Assembly: GCA_963750535.1 (NCBI GenBank)
Contig: CAVVRF010000027.1
Location: forward strand, 1 to 64,000
Direction: 5' to 3'
Source of the DNA: JAKFWF01 sp963750535
GTDB taxonomy: Bacteria > Pseudomonadota > Alphaproteobacteria > Rhizobiales > Hyphomicrobiaceae
DNA length: 64,000 nucleotides
Below the pieces are notes generated by a model. It was not told where the DNA came from, made no database searches, and saw only the letters and a program-made list of their open reading frames with translations. Of the stretch, positions 52,901-62,063 are shown piece after piece (within the stretch, counting starts at the first letter, position 1; the number at the start of each line of letters is the position of its first letter). The translations under genes and the position numbers were made by a program.

Positions 52901-53194
52901 GATTTCCCGTCGAGCCCCACTTCGTCGATCAGTTATGAGTTTTGTAACCGATAAGTTCTTGTTAGTCTAATGCTGTTGCTTAACTCGCTTAATTGCGAAA
53001 TCGTAAAGTTTACGTTTCATTTACACTCTCGATCCTCGTTGAATATTGCCACAATTGCGCGGTGAATCGGTTCGGATGCCCTCCCGCTTCCGGCGACGCC
53101 GGCACATATCATGTCGCTAGTGCGTGCCACCTTCGGCGGCTATAGGAGGGCTGGGGTGGGCGGCTTCCAGATGCAGTGCCGAGGATCAGGTTCG
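52901..53194. other. AT-rich intergenic promoter region
   Basis: About 290 bases, of which 52930-53060 are markedly AT-rich for this genome (runs such as GTAAAGTTTACGTTTC). It sits between the divergent small membrane gene and the cytochrome/DUF4384 gene and probably carries both promoters. TTAACTCGCTTAA at about 52979 resembles a CtrA half-site pair but with a 5-base, not 7-base, spacer. Confidence 0.5.
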
Positions 53195-55504
53195 ATGATG
53201 CGTCGCAGTACGGGAGTGGCCGGGGCGATCATGCGTGCGTGGGGGATGATTGCGGCGGTGGCTGCCGCGCTGGCGGCTGGCGGTGCGCTGGCTGCCACCG
53301 ATGCGCCGCCGGCCGATGGCCAGCCGGCTCCGGCGGAGGCTGCCGCGCCGCCGTTTCCGCCGCCTCCCGCCGACGTCCGCGCGGCCAAGGCCTATGCCGT
53401 CTTCGACGCCCATTGCGCGGGTTGCCACCAGACCGGGAAGTTGAAGATCCCGGCTCCTGCCCGGCCGATCGCCAATCTGCTGGCGCTGGATGAGGTCGCG
53501 CGTCGCGAGGCGCTGGTGCGGCCCGGGCTGCCAGATGCCTCGCCGCTCTATACCGTCATGTTGCGTCAGCACGCCACGATCGAGCTCGACAGCGCTCCCG
53601 ACGCATCCCAGATCCAGGCGGTGCGCGACTGGATCGCCGATCTGCCGGAACCGGCGGCCAATTGCGATGGCCGGCCGAAGATCAGCCAGCAGGAGATCGA
53701 GCAGGCGGTCGCCGGTGTGCTTGCGGCGACCGACGAGCCGAAGCGCAAGGATCTGCGCTTCGTCACCCTCAATCATCTGGCCGACGCATGCGTGCCGCCA
53801 AGCGTGCTTGCCGGCTACCGGCAGGCAGTGGCGAAGATCGTCAACACGTTATCGTGGGGCCCGGAGCCGATCCGCCTCGAGGCGTTCGGACCCGACGACA
53901 CGCTGATCAAGCTCGATCTCAGCGAGTTCGGCTGGGTCGGCGCCCACTGGGACAAGATCGTCCAGGCCTATCCCTATGCCGCGCTTGCCTCGTCCCGGCT
54001 GTCGGAGACGACGCGCCGGCAGGTCGGCTCGACGACGCCGGCGGTGCGCGCCGACTGGCTGGCCCACGCCGCGATCGGCACCCAGCTCTATGCGCGCCTG
54101 CTCGGGCTGCCCGGCCGCATGGCCAATCTCCAGCGCATTCTGAACGTCGATATCGAGGCCGATATCCGCCACGGCAAGGCACGCCGCGCCGGCCTCGCGC
54201 AGTCGGCGGTGATGCGCGCCAATCGGCTCGTCGAGCGCCATCCGACCCGCAATGGCAGCCTCTGGCTCGCCTATGACTTCGCGACTGGCGAAGGTCGGCA
54301 GAACCTGCTCGCGAACCCGCTCGGACCGACCGCGACGAGCGTCGTCAAGGTGCCGTTCAAGCACGACGAGACGCGTGCACTGTTCACCCTTCCGAACGGC
54401 TTCTTCGCATTCTCGCAGAACGACGCCCGCGGCGACCGGCTCGACACCGCGACCGAGGCGGTGGAGCGCGAGGCGCTATCCTGGCTGGCGGCGACCGGCG
54501 GCGCCAGCGGCTGCATGGCGTGCCATCGGCAAGGCCCATTCGCGGTCGTCGACGCGGTGCGTGCGCAGACCGAGGCCGACACCTCGGCGCCTGCCGAGCT
54601 CAAGGATCAGATCCTGGCACTCTATGCGCCGCAGGCGGAGACCGATCAGCTCGTTGCCGAGGACCAGGCGCGATACGCCGCCGCCCAGCGCAAGGCAGGC
54701 GTCGATCCGACGCTGACGATCGGCGGCCTCGAGCCCGTCACTGCGCTGGCGGCGGAGTACACGGGCGATGTGGGTCTCATGCGGCTTGCCGCCGAGGCCG
54801 GGTTGACGCCGGCCCAGACGCGCCAGCGCCTCGACACCCTGCCGCCGGAGCAGTTCCTGCCGGCGAGGCGCATTCTGGCAGCGACCGCCTCGCGAGCGGA
54901 GGCCGACCGGATACTGGTCCGGCTGGCGCCGGATGCCGGGGCGGTGGAGGCAGCCGCGGTGCCGCCACCGCCGGCCGAGCCGCTCAACGACCTGGAGCTG
55001 ATCCTGTGGACGCGGTCGGAGGTCTATGAGGTCGGCCAGCTCGCGACGTTCCATGCCCGCAGCAGCCAGGACTGCCACCTGACGCTGATCAGCCTCGATC
55101 GCGCCGGCCAGGCGACCGTGTTGTTCCCGAACGAGTTCGAGCAGAACAATCTGCTGGTCGCCGGCAAGGAATTCACGCTGCCGGCCGAGGGCGCCGCCTA
55201 TCAGTTCCGCTTGCGCGAGAAGGGCCGCGAGACGCTGGTCGGCGTTTGCCAGACCGTGCTCAAGACGCCCGAGGGGGTCCAGCACGACTTCGAGCGGCAG
55301 CGATTTACCATGCTTGGCGACTGGCGGGCGCACTTGGCCCAGTTGCCGCGGCAGGCCGGGCGCGCGCCGACGGCAGTCGAGCCGGCGCGAGGGCGGCAGG
55401 CGCGGTCGCGCGGTCGCGCCGCGGCGGAAGCCAAGTCCGAGCAGAAGCCGACGCCGCCGGTCGATCAGCAGGCGCGCGCGGCGATCAGCTACGAGATCCG
55501 CTGA
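53195..55504 (+). CDS. exported di-haem c-type cytochrome fused to a DUF4384 domain
   Basis: The protein has 769 residues from MMRRSTGVAGAIMR, with a signal peptide (AAVAAALAAGGALAAT). Haem motifs are C74-AG-C77-H78 (with a downstream KLKIPAPARPIANLL that may hold a ligand) and C440-MA-C443-H444. Residues near 600-700 (WTRSEVYEVGQLATFH, DCHLTLISLDRAGQATVLFP) match DUF4384, a beta domain often fused to caspase-like peptidases. The Lys/Ala-rich tail is disordered. It probably acts in the periplasm. The next gene encodes a caspase-fold protein. Confidence 0.82.
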   Translation: MMRRSTGVAGAIMRAWGMIAAVAAALAAGGALAATDAPPADGQPAPAEAAAPPFPPPPADVRAAKAYAVFDAHCAGCHQTGKLKIPAPARPIANLLALDEVARREALVRPGLPDASPLYTVMLRQHATIELDSAPDASQIQAVRDWIADLPEPAANCDGRPKISQQEIEQAVAGVLAATDEPKRKDLRFVTLNHLADACVPPSVLAGYRQAVAKIVNTLSWGPEPIRLEAFGPDDTLIKLDLSEFGWVGAHWDKIVQAYPYAALASSRLSETTRRQVGSTTPAVRADWLAHAAIGTQLYARLLGLPGRMANLQRILNVDIEADIRHGKARRAGLAQSAVMRANRLVERHPTRNGSLWLAYDFATGEGRQNLLANPLGPTATSVVKVPFKHDETRALFTLPNGFFAFSQNDARGDRLDTATEAVEREALSWLAATGGASGCMACHRQGPFAVVDAVRAQTEADTSAPAELKDQILALYAPQAETDQLVAEDQARYAAAQRKAGVDPTLTIGGLEPVTALAAEYTGDVGLMRLAAEAGLTPAQTRQRLDTLPPEQFLPARRILAATASRAEADRILVRLAPDAGAVEAAAVPPPPAEPLNDLELILWTRSEVYEVGQLATFHARSSQDCHLTLISLDRAGQATVLFPNEFEQNNLLVAGKEFTLPAEGAAYQFRLREKGRETLVGVCQTVLKTPEGVQHDFERQRFTMLGDWRAHLAQLPRQAGRAPTAVEPARGRQARSRGRAAAEAKSEQKPTPPVDQQARAAISYEIR

Positions 55505-55622
55505 AGACGGTGCGGGCCGCAGTCGTTGGGTTTACGATTGGTGGCACGGCGATTGCGACAGTGCGAACGGCGGCGGCGGCATGCGCCCTTTCGGGTCGTG
55601 CGGTGGCGACGAGGCGACGGCT

Positions 55623-57290
55623 GTGATCGAGGCACTTCAGTTGCTGATGGCGGGCGGGACGCGTGCGGCAGCGCTTGTCCTCGCGTCGGCACTGGCGTTG
55701 GCAATGGCCTCGAGCGGTCCGGCTGGCGCGCAATCGGGCTCGAAAGGCGCCGTCATCGTGCGTCCGACCGTGATGGCGAAAATCTATATGCGTCCACTGC
55801 TGCGAGCCGGGCGCGTCCAGTACTGCCTGAAGGGGCTCGGGCATTACGACGGCCGTATCAACGGACGGATGACGCTCACTACCTTGCGCGGGCTGCGGCG
55901 CTTCCGCGACGACCTCCGGTTGAGGTCGGCGGATGTCGAGCAGGATTGGGCGATCCACACTGCGCTTTGGCGGCGGTGCCGCGAGAACTGGGTGGCGCAT
56001 GGCGGCAGCCTCGACCGCTTCGGCATGGCGGTCGCGGTGCCGGCGGTGGCCAAGGCGGGCGCGACCCGGTCCGGGATGGAAACGTCCTCGGCCAGCATCG
56101 GCGGTCCGCCACCGGCGAATTCAGCGGAACCACCTGCCGTCGGCGTGTGCCTCAGCCCCGAGCTTCGCGACATTCTGGGCCGGGCGCATGGACAGCGAAT
56201 CGCGGTCCCTGCGTGCGAGGCTCCGTGCCTGCCGAAGCCGCCGGCCATCGACAGCGAGGACGCTCAGTCCTACGAGCGCGCGCATGGCTTCTCCTGGTGC
56301 AGGTCCTGCATTCCGTTTGCCGGCAATCTCGGTATCGATGACATCACCCGGATCGAGAAGGCCGGCAACCTGACGCTCTGCCCGACGCCGCGTCGCCAGG
56401 TTCTCTCCCGCGCGCTAGAGGCGCAAGGATTGATGATCGATCGCCTGCGGGGGACCCGCATCGTGTTCCGTCACGACGTGCTGCCGAGCGAGACCCATGG
56501 CGGCTTCGCCGTGATCGTCAGCCTGGCCAATTACGCCAACGGCCTGCCGCAACGCCCAAGGTCCGAGCGCGACGCGGCCGGCATGCATGCGGTCCTGGTC
56601 GAGAGGCTCGGCTTCCGCAGCAATCGCGTCATCGAGCTGCGGGATCCGGGCCGGGACGAGCTCGAGGGCATCTTCGGCCGTGCCGGCAGCGCCAAGGGGC
56701 TGCTGTCGGAGCGATTGAAGGAGGCTGCGGGAAGCCAGCTCTTCATCTACGTGTCGGGCCTCGGCGCATTCGCCGACGACGACGGTGCGGCCTACATATT
56801 GCCAAGCGACGCCGTGCCCCATCGCGAGCGCTCGCGCGGCTTCGCTTTGGAGACGCTCTATCGCAATGCCGCGGCGATCGGTGCCGGCGCGGTCACGATC
56901 GTCCTCGAGATGGAGTTTTCCGGTGATCCGCGCGGGGGCCTGGTGCCGCCCAACGCGCCATCGCTGGAGGCAGTGGTGCTGCCGCCTCCAGCCATTCGCG
57001 GCTTGACGGTGCTGACGGCGGGTGATCGCGATCAGCGCCTGCTCGAGGATCCGGAGCTCGGCCTGTCGCTGTTCACCCGCCACCTGATCGCCGCCATGTC
57101 GGGGCAGGCCGATCTCGCCCCGATCGGCAATGGCGACGGCACCGTCGATACCGCCGAGGCGTTCGTGCACGCGGCGGAACGGACTTCCTACGTCGCACGC
57201 AAGGTGTACGGCGTGCTGCAGCGGCCGACGATGTCTCAAGGGCGGCCGAATGCCCTGGTCAGGCTCGGTGCCCAGATCACCCGGCAATAG
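55623..57290 (+). CDS. secreted caspase-fold protein without catalytic residues, with peptidoglycan-binding-like domain
   Basis: The protein has 555 residues from GTG 55623, which has GAGG eight bases upstream; ATG at 55581 is possible. A signal peptide ends near GAQS. Residues 62-100 (YCLKGLGHYDGRINGRMTLT, LRRFRDDL) resemble a peptidoglycan-binding domain. Eight Cys follow in the linker. The caspase-like domain begins FAVIVSLANYANGLPQRPRS at about 294. Where caspases have His (SGHG) it reads SGLG (Leu380), and the Cys motif LDAC reads LEME (Glu431). It is therefore a predicted pseudo-peptidase, perhaps a scaffold for its cytochrome neighbour. Confidence 0.75.
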   Translation: MIEALQLLMAGGTRAAALVLASALALAMASSGPAGAQSGSKGAVIVRPTVMAKIYMRPLLRAGRVQYCLKGLGHYDGRINGRMTLTTLRGLRRFRDDLRLRSADVEQDWAIHTALWRRCRENWVAHGGSLDRFGMAVAVPAVAKAGATRSGMETSSASIGGPPPANSAEPPAVGVCLSPELRDILGRAHGQRIAVPACEAPCLPKPPAIDSEDAQSYERAHGFSWCRSCIPFAGNLGIDDITRIEKAGNLTLCPTPRRQVLSRALEAQGLMIDRLRGTRIVFRHDVLPSETHGGFAVIVSLANYANGLPQRPRSERDAAGMHAVLVERLGFRSNRVIELRDPGRDELEGIFGRAGSAKGLLSERLKEAAGSQLFIYVSGLGAFADDDGAAYILPSDAVPHRERSRGFALETLYRNAAAIGAGAVTIVLEMEFSGDPRGGLVPPNAPSLEAVVLPPPAIRGLTVLTAGDRDQRLLEDPELGLSLFTRHLIAAMSGQADLAPIGNGDGTVDTAEAFVHAAERTSYVARKVYGVLQRPTMSQGRPNALVRLGAQITRQ

Positions 57291-57296
57291 CCGCGA

Positions 57297-58382
57297 TCAG
57301 GCCTCCCGCATCAGGAGCGCCTGCAGCGCATGCATGCCGGCGACGCCGCCGGCGACGAGGCCGGCAAAGGTGAGGAAGGCGCCAGCCGCGAGCGTCGAGA
57401 CGCCGGTGATGCCCTGGCCGATCGTGCAGCCGAGCGCCATGATGCCGCCGATCCCCATCAGGACCGCGCCGCCCAGATGACGCACCGTGTCGCCGGTATC
57501 GTTGAAGGTCGTGACGCGGAACTGGCCCGAGGCCTTGGCCATCGCGAATGCTCCGACGATGGTGCCGAACACAGACGCGACGCCGAACCCAGGCAGGCCG
57601 ACGACGGTGAACCGCTGCAGCCACTCCAGCGCGTCGCCGGTCGGGCGCACGAACGTGAGCGAGAGCGGCCGCATCGGCTTGTCGGCAAGCTCGTCGAATG
57701 CAAGGCCGGTCAAGGCCCAGCCGGCGACGATGCAAAGGCCGACGCCGACGCCCGATGCGATGTGAATTGGCGAGTGCCTGAAGGCGGGCTCGTAGAAGCA
57801 GAAGGCGAGCACGATGCCGACGATCAGGGCCCCGACCAGCAGTTGCGCGGCGCCGGAGTGCGGTTGCAACAGGGCGTCGGCGAGATCGGGCAAGCCCTGG
57901 GTCGGCGTCGGCAGCATCAGCGAGGTCGCGGATTCGAGCGTGACGCGAAGTGGGCCAAGCAGACCGGTCATTGCCGTGTAGGCCGCGATACCCAGGATCA
58001 CGAGCGTGAGCAGGGAGCGCAAGTCGCCGCCGCCGACGCGGGCGAGATTGCGGGTGGCGCAGCCGCCGCCAAACACCATGCCGAAGCCGAACAAGGCGCC
58101 GCCGGCGAGATTGCCCAGCCAATTGAGCGCGGGCGCGAGATACATCGATTTTGACAGATCGACGACGCCGGCCCAGGCCAGCCACTGCGTGCCGATGATC
58201 GCCACGGCGCCCGACAACAGCCAGGCGCGGAAGCGGCGGTAGTCGCCAAACGACACCACGTCCGACAGCGAGCCCATGGCGCAGAAGTTCGTCCGGAAAA
58301 CGATCGCGCCGAGCGCGAGGCCGATGACGAACCCACCGATGGTGAGGCTCCAGGGGGCATGGATGGCGATGTAGTCGCGCAA
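57297..58382 (-). CDS. YeeE/YedE (TsuA-like) sulfur-compound transporter
   Basis: The protein has 361 residues with a TTG start and GGAG nine bases upstream. About ten membrane helices are predicted. Conserved cysteines lie in NFCAMGSLSD, FGGGCATRN and LGCTIGQGITG, the residues through which TsuA carries thiosulfate. Both tandem YeeE repeats are present. It likely imports thiosulfate or a related sulfur species. It ends seven bases after the pseudo-caspase gene, convergent. Confidence 0.88.
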   Translation of the reverse strand: MRDYIAIHAPWSLTIGGFVIGLALGAIVFRTNFCAMGSLSDVVSFGDYRRFRAWLLSGAVAIIGTQWLAWAGVVDLSKSMYLAPALNWLGNLAGGALFGFGMVFGGGCATRNLARVGGGDLRSLLTLVILGIAAYTAMTGLLGPLRVTLESATSLMLPTPTQGLPDLADALLQPHSGAAQLLVGALIVGIVLAFCFYEPAFRHSPIHIASGVGVGLCIVAGWALTGLAFDELADKPMRPLSLTFVRPTGDALEWLQRFTVVGLPGFGVASVFGTIVGAFAMAKASGQFRVTTFNDTGDTVRHLGGAVLMGIGGIMALGCTIGQGITGVSTLAAGAFLTFAGLVAGGVAGMHALQALLMREA

Positions 58383-58620
58383 GCGGTCAGTCTCCGCCGT
58401 TTTTGGCCTTGGTTGTATCCAGATAGTCCCAATTCGGGGACATCATCAAGCATGCGGCAACGATTCCGGCGCCATCGGTCTTTACAGCCGGGCCGACCGG
58501 CCCTATGTCAGCCCTCAGCCAAGCACCACGGCAATGCCAATTCCGTTGCGCGGCCCCCACTCTTGAGCGCTATCCGATCGATCACGATCGGGTCTCCTTG
58601 ACCGGCGGAGGTTTCATGCG

Positions 58621-59808
58621 ATGGAAAAATTTGCGTCTGCCGTAGCCTTCCTGCAGCAGCATCAGCCCGATCGCCCGGTGTGGGGAATACGCCCCCAGGC
58701 CGCAGGCCGGGCCGCGCGCTGGTTTCTCGCCAACTTCCCGGGCGAGGTCGCCTACGCCTACAAGGCGAACAGCTCGGTGTTCCTGCTCGGTGCGCTGCAC
58801 GGCGCCGGCATCAAGCAGTTCGACGTCGCATCGATTCCAGAGCTCGAGGATGCTGCGACCATCCCCGGCGTGCTGCTCCACTACATGCATCCGGTGAAGT
58901 CGCGGAAATCGATCCGCCGCGCCTATCACGAGTTCGGCGTGCGCTGCTTCGCGCTCGATTGCGAGGAGGAGCTGGAGAAGATCGTCGCCGAGACGTCCCG
59001 CGACGGCGTGCCGGCGAAGGATCTGCAACTCTACGTCCGGGTCGCCGTGCCGGCGAAGAACAGCCGCATTCCGCTCGAGCGCAAGTTCGGTGTCACCGGC
59101 GTCAAGGCGGCGAAACTGCTGGTCAAGACGCGGCAGGCGGCCGACGAGCTCGGCATCGCATTCCATGTCGGCTCGCAGACGACTACGCCCGACGCCTACA
59201 CCAATGCGTTCGAGGAGGTGCACCGCCTGATCGTGCGGGCCGGCGTCGTGGTTGACGGCATCGACGTCGGCGGCGGCTTCCCGTCGGTCTATTCCGACAG
59301 CCAGCCGGCGCCGCTCGGCTCGTTCATGAACGCGATCCGCGATGGCATGGAGAAGCTGCCGGTGACCGAGGCGTGCCGCCTGATCTGCGAGCCGGGCCGC
59401 GCGCTTGTCGCCGAGGCCGAAAGCCTGATCGTGCGGGTCGACCTGCGCAAGGGCAACGATCTCTACATCAACGACGGCAGCTATGGCGCGCTGTTCGATG
59501 CGGCGCACCTGGGGTTCGTGTTCCCGACCCGCCTCGTCAGCCGTCCGGCCGAGGAGGCTGGACCGCTGGCGCCGTTCGAGATGTGGGGGCCGACCTGCAA
59601 CTCGATCGACCGGATGCGGGGGCCCTTCATGCTGCCGGCGGGCATTCGCGAGGGCGACTACATCGAGATCGGCAACCTCGGCGCCTACGGCCGCGCGATC
59701 GCCAGCCGCTTCAACGGTTTCGGCAAGTACGAGGAGGTCATCCTGCTCGACGAGCCGATCGCCAGCGTCTACGACGCCAGCGCGGCACGGGTTGCGAGGA
59801 GCGGCTGA
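58621..59808 (+). CDS. ornithine/lysine decarboxylase, type III PLP fold
   Basis: The protein has 395 residues. The PLP lysine is Lys48 in YAYKANSS. FHVGSQ, the GGGF glycine loop and EPGR (257-260) bind the cofactor phosphate. Cys326 in MWGPTCNSID is the catalytic cysteine of the alanine-racemase-fold decarboxylases. The residue at the specificity site is as in ornithine enzymes, but lysine use is common in alphaproteobacteria. It makes putrescine or cadaverine and precedes the ureohydrolase by four bases. Confidence 0.9.
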   Translation: MEKFASAVAFLQQHQPDRPVWGIRPQAAGRAARWFLANFPGEVAYAYKANSSVFLLGALHGAGIKQFDVASIPELEDAATIPGVLLHYMHPVKSRKSIRRAYHEFGVRCFALDCEEELEKIVAETSRDGVPAKDLQLYVRVAVPAKNSRIPLERKFGVTGVKAAKLLVKTRQAADELGIAFHVGSQTTTPDAYTNAFEEVHRLIVRAGVVVDGIDVGGGFPSVYSDSQPAPLGSFMNAIRDGMEKLPVTEACRLICEPGRALVAEAESLIVRVDLRKGNDLYINDGSYGALFDAAHLGFVFPTRLVSRPAEEAGPLAPFEMWGPTCNSIDRMRGPFMLPAGIREGDYIEIGNLGAYGRAIASRFNGFGKYEEVILLDEPIASVYDASAARVARSG

Positions 59809-59812
59809 GGCG

Positions 59813-60748
59813 ATGGCGGACAAGTCGGCTGCGCTCGACTATCTTCCCGGCGAGCGGTCCTATCTTGATCCGCTGCGCCTCGATGCCGGCCGCCCGCACG
59901 ATGCCCGCGCGGTGGTCATCCCGTTCGGCCTCGAGGCGTCTGTCAGCTACGGCTCGGGCACCGCGCGCGGCCCGGCGGCGCTGATGGCGGCGAGCCAGCA
60001 GCTCGAGCTGTTCGACGAGGAGCTGTGGCGCGAGCCCTATCTCGACTACGGCGTCGCCGCGATCGCCGAGCCGAGGATCGCCGAGCCGGTATCGGCGGCG
60101 CTCGATCAGCTCGAGGGGCTGGTCGAGGCGGTGCTCGCGGCCGGCAAGTTCCCGTTCGTGATCGGTGGCGAGCATTCGCTGACCGCCGGTGCGATCCGCC
60201 CGTTTGCCAAGCGCCACAAGGATCTAGTCGTCCTGCAGTTCGACGCCCATGCCGACCTGCGCGACGGCTACCTCGGCGAGCATTTCTCGCACGCCGCCGC
60301 GATGCGCCGGGTGCTGGACTTCGACCACGTCTCGATGGTGCAGGTTGGCATCCGCGCGATCTCCTCGGGCGAGGTCGAGTTCCTGGAGGCGAACCGCCAC
60401 CGGCTGCAGGTCCACTGGGGCAAGGACCAGGCGCGCTGGGATATCGAGGAGATCGTGAAGCCGCTGCGCGGGCGTCCGGTCTACATCACCTTCGACATCG
60501 ATGCGCTCGACGGTGCGGTGATGCCGGCGACCGGCACGCCGACGCCTGGCGGGCTGCAGTATCTGCACGCGCTCGCGATCCTGCGTCGCGCCTGCGAGGT
60601 GGGCAACATCGTCGGCGCCGATCTGGTCGAGCTCGCCCCGATCGATGGCTTCCACGCCTACGACTACATGGCCGCCGCGCTCAGCTACAAGATGCTGAAC
60701 TACGCGTTGAGCGGCACGGGTGTCCGAGCCGGCGCGCCGAGGCGTTGA
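59813..60748 (+). CDS. speB: agmatinase-like ureohydrolase
   Basis: The protein has 311 residues from MADKSAALDYLPGE. The dimanganese ligands are in GGEHS (His121), FDAHADLRD (Asp144, His146, Asp148) and TFDIDALD. This is the ureohydrolase family, which hydrolyses agmatine, arginine or guanidino compounds to urea plus amine. Pairing with the decarboxylase suggests polyamine synthesis, with agmatine as likely substrate. Confidence 0.88.
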   Translation: MADKSAALDYLPGERSYLDPLRLDAGRPHDARAVVIPFGLEASVSYGSGTARGPAALMAASQQLELFDEELWREPYLDYGVAAIAEPRIAEPVSAALDQLEGLVEAVLAAGKFPFVIGGEHSLTAGAIRPFAKRHKDLVVLQFDAHADLRDGYLGEHFSHAAAMRRVLDFDHVSMVQVGIRAISSGEVEFLEANRHRLQVHWGKDQARWDIEEIVKPLRGRPVYITFDIDALDGAVMPATGTPTPGGLQYLHALAILRRACEVGNIVGADLVELAPIDGFHAYDYMAAALSYKMLNYALSGTGVRAGAPRR

Positions 60749-60850
60749 GGGGCTGACAATCGGCGCATTGGGCCGCTGCCTATCAACTCGCGGGTCGAAG
60801 CACCGGCAGGCAGCGAAGCGGCGGCCAAGCTCTCAGATGAGGTATCGCGC

Positions 60851-60877
60851 GATCGGGCGCACTATCCGCGCCCGATC
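60851..60877. terminator. hairpin between convergent speB and GYD genes
   Basis: GATCGGGCGC pairs perfectly with GCGCCCGATC over a seven-base loop. It lies between two convergent stops and can serve both strands. T runs are lacking. Confidence 0.6.
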
Positions 60878-60887
60878 GATCTCGTGG

Positions 60888-61181
60888 TCACACCATCTTG
60901 CCCATGATCTTCTTCATCTCGTCGAAGGTGAAGGCGCGCAGCGTCTCGGAACGCACGTTGCCGCGCGACGCGACGCTGAGCGACAGGGCGGTGGCGGTCT
61001 CGTCGTCGGGCGCCTCGCAGATCGCCACGACATCGTGCGCGCCAAGCGTCCAGTAGACTTCTTTCACGGTTGCGCCGGTTTTGGCCGCCATCTGCTTGAA
61101 GGCTTCGGCGCGCTCGATCGTCTGCTTGACGTTCTTGATCCCCTGGTCGCTGAAGTTGGCAAGAACGACGAATGTCGGCAT
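60888..61181 (-). CDS. GYD-domain protein
   Basis: The protein has 97 residues from MPTFVVLANFSDQGIKN, with GGAGG before the ATG. WTLGAHDVVAICEAPDDETA and the strand RSETLRAFTFDEMKKIM are the GYD (dimeric alpha/beta barrel) signature. Function unknown. It lies 54 bases downstream of the kinase-like/BON gene on the same strand. Confidence 0.88.
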   Translation of the reverse strand: MPTFVVLANFSDQGIKNVKQTIERAEAFKQMAAKTGATVKEVYWTLGAHDVVAICEAPDDETATALSLSVASRGNVRSETLRAFTFDEMKKIMGKMV

Positions 61182-61235
61182 TGGAACCTCCATGGTTACT
61201 TGCGCGCAGTTGCCCCGCTCGCCTCGTCGTCGCTC

Positions 61236-62063
61236 CTAGATGGAGCGCGAAAATGCCAGGTATTGGATCTTGCTCTCGACGCCGCCGACGCCGTCGACGG
61301 CGCGCACGCGCCGAACGATATCGGCGATTACGTGCTCATCGCTGATCGCTCCCGACAGCGTCACCTTGCTGTTCTTGACCTGCGCGTCGATGCCAATGAC
61401 GTTGTAGCTGGCGCCGAAATGCTCGCTGAGCATCGAGGTCACCCGCGCCATGATCAGCTGGTCCATGAGCTCGGCGCGCGAATACTCGGTCTCGCGGAAT
61501 GTCTCGCTCTCGCACATCCGCGCGATATGCGCGACACAATCCTCCGGCGGCACGCGGGAGGTGTTGAGCGTGATCGCATAGAGCGAGGCATCCATCCAGT
61601 CGACGCCGAACATGCGCTGCATCGTACCGTTGTGGGCGGCGTCGTTGCGCTCGATCTCGCGGCGGGCGGAGGCCGGGTCGGCGATGCCCATCCGCTTCAT
61701 CAGCACTCGCGTGCGAAACCTTATCGGCGCACAGATGCGGACGCTGACGATATGGGGCACCGAGCGCAGCAGGTAGCAGGCGCCCCAGCCGCGGATCAGC
61801 ACGTTGCCCTTGGCGGCAAGCTCGAGTATCTCCTGTGCCGTATAGCGCGACATGTTCTTCTGGTTGATGCGCCAGCGGGTCAGAAGCGATGCCTCGCCCT
61901 CCAGGAACCGATGGACCTCGCTCTCGCGCAGGCCTGAGCGCTCGGCGATATCATGCTCCACCAGCTCATGGTGAACGACCTGCAGCCCGAGCCGATTGGC
62001 AAGACCGGCGGCCACATCCTTGCCCAGGGTGGCCATTTCCCGAGTCATTGCGATGACTGCCAT
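61236..62063 (-). CDS. cytidylate-kinase-like domain fused to a BON domain
   Basis: The protein has 275 residues from MAVIAMTREMATLGKDVAA, with GAGGAGG upstream. Residues 1-195 match the cytidylate kinase-like family (GLQVVHHELVEHDIAERSGL, SVRICAPIRFRTRVLMKRM). The usual glycine-rich P-loop is changed to MATLGKDVA, so nucleotide binding is uncertain. The C-terminal 75 residues (GIDAQVKNSKVTLSGAISD, RAVDGVGGVESKIQ) are a BON domain, normally a lipid- or surface-binding module. No signal peptide is seen, so it is probably cytoplasmic. Confidence 0.82.
   Translation of the reverse strand: MAVIAMTREMATLGKDVAAGLANRLGLQVVHHELVEHDIAERSGLRESEVHRFLEGEASLLTRWRINQKNMSRYTAQEILELAAKGNVLIRGWGACYLLRSVPHIVSVRICAPIRFRTRVLMKRMGIADPASARREIERNDAAHNGTMQRMFGVDWMDASLYAITLNTSRVPPEDCVAHIARMCESETFRETEYSRAELMDQLIMARVTSMLSEHFGASYNVIGIDAQVKNSKVTLSGAISDEHVIADIVRRVRAVDGVGGVESKIQYLAFSRSI

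Noticed and set aside
52979..52991. CtrA-binding site TTAACTCGCTTAA upstream of the cytochrome/DUF4384 gene
   Set aside because: The spacer between TTAA halves is 5 bases rather than the required 7.
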